DNA from: an uncultured Eubacteriales bacterium
Lineage (GTDB): Bacteria > Bacillota > Clostridia > Oscillospirales > CAG-272
NCBI GenBank assembly: GCA_934462885.1
Contig: CAKSJC010000083.1
Location: 1-7,153, forward strand
Direction: 5' to 3'
Length of the DNA stretch: 7,153 nucleotides
The position numbers were made by a program, and so were the translations under genes. Shown here piece by piece: positions 4,925-7,153 of the stretch. Positions within the stretch are counted from its first letter, which is position 1. Each line of letters begins with the position of its first letter. Below the pieces are notes generated by a model. The model made no database searches. It saw only the letters and a program-made list of their open reading frames with translations, and was not told where the DNA came from.

Positions 4925-5644
4925 ATGAACAAGACAAATCCCAAATATAAAATAGAAATAGAGCTTAACTCCAAAGCAGCCCGTGCTATTTACAAAAGCA
5001 TTGTTGATATAAAAAACGACATCGACGCAATTTGCGAGCGTGACCCTGCCGCGCGCGGACGCACCGAGGTAGTTCTTCTTTACTCCGGACTGCACGCACT
5101 TTTGATGTACCGATTCGCGCATCTTCTGCACACGCATAACATGAAGTTTGCCGCCCGCGCGGTATCGCAGCTTGCAAAATTTTTCACGGGTATAGAGATA
5201 CATCCCGGCGCTACTATCGGAAAGGGACTCTTCATCGACCACGGTTCGGGGGTCGTTATAGGAGAAACGGCGATTATCGGAGACAACTGCACGATCTATC
5301 AGGGAGTGACCTTGGGAGGTACGGGAAAGGAATGCGGCAAACGCCATCCGACAATAGGAAACAATGTTATGATAGGGGCGGGCGCTAAGCTTCTCGGAAA
5401 CTTCAAGGTCGGATCAAATACAAAAATAGCAGCCGGGGCAGTTGTTCTCGGAGATGTTCCCGAGAACTCCACGGCAGTCGGTATCCCCGCTCATGTAGTC
5501 AGAAAAGACGGCGAAAGAGTCACAGAAGGCGCGGATCTCGATCAGGTGCATATTCCCGACCCGGTTGAAAACGAGATAAGGGAGATACGCGAGAAAATCG
5601 TGCGTCTCGAGGCTGAAATAAAAAAATATGAACAAGCAAAATAA
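4925..5644 (+). CDS. cysE: Serine O-acetyltransferase
   Basis: Cytoplasmic enzyme making O-acetylserine from serine and acetyl-CoA, the committed step of cysteine synthesis. The 239 residues comprise a short helical N-terminal region with ERDPAA (38-43, the Asp of the serine site), a left-handed beta-helix of hexapeptide repeats from about 90 (IEIHPGATIGKGLFIDHGSG), catalytic Asp105-His106, GVTLGGTG (127-134), His141 in KRHP, GAGAKLLGN (151-159) and the closing VGIPAHVVR (185-193). The C-terminal 40 residues form a charged helix or coiled coil. The N-terminal helical domain is shorter than in the Escherichia coli enzyme, as is common in Firmicutes. AGGA lies ten bases before the ATG. First gene of the T-box operon, so induction by cysteine shortage is expected. 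Confidence 0.96.
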   Translation: MNKTNPKYKIEIELNSKAARAIYKSIVDIKNDIDAICERDPAARGRTEVVLLYSGLHALLMYRFAHLLHTHNMKFAARAVSQLAKFFTGIEIHPGATIGKGLFIDHGSGVVIGETAIIGDNCTIYQGVTLGGTGKECGKRHPTIGNNVMIGAGAKLLGNFKVGSNTKIAAGAVVLGDVPENSTAVGIPAHVVRKDGERVTEGADLDQVHIPDPVENEIREIREKIVRLEAEIKKYEQAK

Positions 5645-5721
5645 AGACTTTCGCGTGATGATGTACGAAAAAATATCCGAAACCATGGCTTAGCAAACGG
5701 AGAACAAGAAGGAGAAAAAAT

Positions 5722-7026
5722 ATGAAATGCCCATACTGCGGCAAAGAAAATTTTGAAAAACTGAAAAAATGCGCTTCATGCAGAGCGCCTCTTCCGCGAA
5801 AATTCGGGGATACAAGGTTTGGAGGAGCCGCAAAAGGAATAGTAAAGGTCATAATCTATCTCATGGTTTACATCTTATGCACGGGGGTTGTGACGACGGT
5901 ATACGAAGTGTCGGTTATGAGCAATGATCCGGAAATATCGGCGCGCATTACGGAATTTTACAGCAGAGTATATGAAAAAGGCGCCGGCGCGTCGTATGAT
6001 GAACTTGTCGGAGATATGAAAGAAATGACCGACTTTGCGACGTCTAAGATACAGGAAAAGCTTGCCGGCGGAGATTATGTAATTTTGAATATGTTATACA
6101 GTCTTATTTTCCTTTTTGTGATTTGCTTGTCGTTCAGAATAAGAAAAAAGAGCCCCATGGCGGAGCTGTCGGTCCGACCGGTGAATTTTTGGCGGATACC
6201 GACGTTTGTTCTGTTCGGCGCCGCTCTTAATGTTTTTATCTCGGGTACGATAGCGCTCATCCCGTTCCCCGAGTCTTTTATCGAGGATTTTACAAAAACA
6301 TACGGCGTAATTTCAGCGGACAAAGGGGCGGATCCCATTATTACTGTTCTGAGCGTGGCGCTTGTTACGGGAATAGTAGAGGAGATCGTGTTCCGCGCGC
6401 TTATCATCTCGCGGCTTAGAAAGCCGCTCGGAAATACCGCCGCGCTCATTATTTCAGCCGCGGTATTCGCGCTTTTCCACGGAACCCCGATCGCTATGAT
6501 GTATTCGTTCGTCGTCGGAATGGTTTTCGGAGTCCTTTATTTGAAATTCGATTCAATCATACCGTCAATGATATGTCACGCAATGTTCAACATGACCTCT
6601 CTTCTTGTTGAGAAAGCTTCCGCGGAAACATTCTCTCTGTTGTATATCGCGTCGATCGTTGCGGCGTTCTTCTGTATTTACAGCATTTTCATAAAGAAGC
6701 CGACTTTTGCGGCAATGGTGCTTGACAAGACGGGAGAATTTCGCCCGGCGACAGAGGAAGAAAAAAAGCTGATCGAAGACATGAAGTCTCTTCAGGATAG
6801 AGGGGACATTACTCCCGAGGAGGTTCAGAAAATGAGCGACCGTTGGGATGAGCTGCACGGAAAAAACAAAAATTACATCGAAAAAGACTACGCGCAGCAC
6901 GGAAGCGACGAAAGCGTCGGAAACAATGAAAACGGCGGAAACGACAAAAACGTCGGAGATGACGAAAACGGAGGCGCCGCAGGCGGCTCGGCAGACGAAG
7001 ATTCCAAAACAAACAAAGACGAATAA
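5722..7026 (+). CDS. CPBP-family intramembrane metalloprotease with N-terminal zinc ribbon
   Basis: A 434-residue membrane protein. It begins with a zinc-ribbon pattern CPYC...CASC (Cys 3, 6, 17, 20). After this come a membrane segment at about 40-60, an extracytoplasmic or loop region (66-118), further helices from about 119, and the CPBP (Abi/Rce1-like) core: EEIVFR (220-225), FALFH (249-253) and HAMFN (286-290). The Glu pair and the two His residues are the expected catalytic or metal-binding groups. A last helix (about 304-324) precedes a soluble tail with a short SHOCT-like helix (343-377) and then an Asp/Asn/Gly-rich low-complexity end (395-434). AAGGAG precedes the ATG by eight bases. 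It lies 77 bases after cysE and 21 before cysS, so co-transcription under T-box control is likely. The substrate is unknown. Confidence 0.9.
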   Translation: MKCPYCGKENFEKLKKCASCRAPLPRKFGDTRFGGAAKGIVKVIIYLMVYILCTGVVTTVYEVSVMSNDPEISARITEFYSRVYEKGAGASYDELVGDMKEMTDFATSKIQEKLAGGDYVILNMLYSLIFLFVICLSFRIRKKSPMAELSVRPVNFWRIPTFVLFGAALNVFISGTIALIPFPESFIEDFTKTYGVISADKGADPIITVLSVALVTGIVEEIVFRALIISRLRKPLGNTAALIISAAVFALFHGTPIAMMYSFVVGMVFGVLYLKFDSIIPSMICHAMFNMTSLLVEKASAETFSLLYIASIVAAFFCIYSIFIKKPTFAAMVLDKTGEFRPATEEEKKLIEDMKSLQDRGDITPEEVQKMSDRWDELHGKNKNYIEKDYAQHGSDESVGNNENGGNDKNVGDDENGGAAGGSADEDSKTNKDE

Positions 7027-7047
7027 AAAAAACGGAAGGTAAATTAA

Positions 7048-7153
7048 ATGAAGCTCTACAACACTCTCACACACTCAAAAGATGATTTTATCACACATGA
7101 GCCGGGAAAATGCACGATGTATACCTGCGGTCCCACGGTGTATCATTTTGCTC
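7048..7153 (+). CDS. cysS: Cysteinyl-tRNA synthetase, 5' end only
   Basis: The first 35 codons are in the window: MKLYNTLTHSKDDF at the start, then a Pro-Gly-Lys turn and MYTCGPTVYHFA. This is the diagnostic class I CysRS N-terminus: the Cys of TCGPTVY (Cys27) is a zinc ligand that recognises the cysteine thiol, and the HIGH-type ATP motif would follow immediately outside the window. GGAAGG lies eight bases before the ATG. The enzyme charges tRNA-Cys, and its place in an operon led by a tRNA-Cys T-box closes a feedback loop with cysE. The cysE-cysS pairing is known from other Firmicutes; here the CPBP protease gene lies between them. Confidence 0.95.
   Translation, partial: MKLYNTLTHSKDDFITHEPGKCTMYTCGPTVYHFA

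Noticed and set aside
4889..5347. Open minus-strand frame across the cysE start
   Set aside because: Antisense to a clearly conserved enzyme, with no ribosome site and no recognisable motif.
5629..5694. 21-residue ORF (MNKQNKDFRVMMYEKISETM...) overlapping the cysE end
   Set aside because: No well-placed ribosome site and no recognised family. Too short to support, though its tight position between cysE and the protease gene was noted.
6848..7042. Thr/Lys-repetitive plus-strand frame within the protease tail
   Set aside because: Alternative reading of the repetitive Asp/Asn/Gly tail; no independent ribosome site.
6565..7074. Open minus-strand frame across the 3' part of the protease gene
   Set aside because: Its composition is the mirror of the low-complexity tail and membrane codons; it also overlaps the start of cysS.

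Overview
The window looks like a chromosomal segment of an anaerobic, gut-type clostridium (Firmicutes/Bacillota). The support is GGAGG-type ribosome sites, sigma-A-like promoters, a canonical cysteine T-box leader, cysE and cysS in one operon, and a decayed mobile patch of a style common in such genomes. I cannot name genus or species from sequence alone.

Layout. (1) 3-2073, minus strand: the first 466 codons of gpmI (cofactor-independent phosphoglycerate mutase, running off the left edge), preceded by a SLOG/DUF1273-type gene, with a hairpin-bearing spacer between them. (2) 2127-3060, plus strand: a divergent sigma-A promoter and a gene for a winged-helix (OmpR/PhoB-type) regulator whose N-terminal receiver-like half lacks the phosphorylation residues, then a likely terminator. 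(3) About 3061-4490: an accessory scar holding a broken XRE-family regulator gene, a short unit with a near-consensus promoter and a frameshifted small membrane-peptide gene, a second tiny one-helix ORF, an apparently intact 61-residue ribbon-helix-helix-like ORF, and the remains of an IS30-family transposase with several frameshifts, stops and internal deletions. A strong promoter on the minus strand points back into the first small membrane ORF. (4) 4599 to the right edge: a cysteine operon, consisting of promoter, tRNA-Cys T-box riboswitch, cysE (serine acetyltransferase), a zinc-ribbon CPBP membrane protease gene, and the start of cysS (cysteinyl-tRNA synthetase).

How the parts work together. 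The right half is a coherent circuit. Uncharged tRNA-Cys should stabilise the T-box antiterminator and raise expression of cysE (O-acetylserine supply for cysteine synthesis) and cysS (cysteine charging). The CPBP protease between them would come under the same cysteine-starvation control, which is the most interesting aspect of that operon.

The most unusual signal is the small unit at 3367-3603. A sense promoter with a tandem ACGTATA motif drives a short lysine-rich plus hydrophobic peptide gene that ends in a hairpin, and a convergent promoter fires an antisense RNA from that hairpin. This arrangement resembles type I toxin-antitoxin loci, but the peptide gene carries a frameshift here, so it is at best a decayed copy or an unproven candidate.
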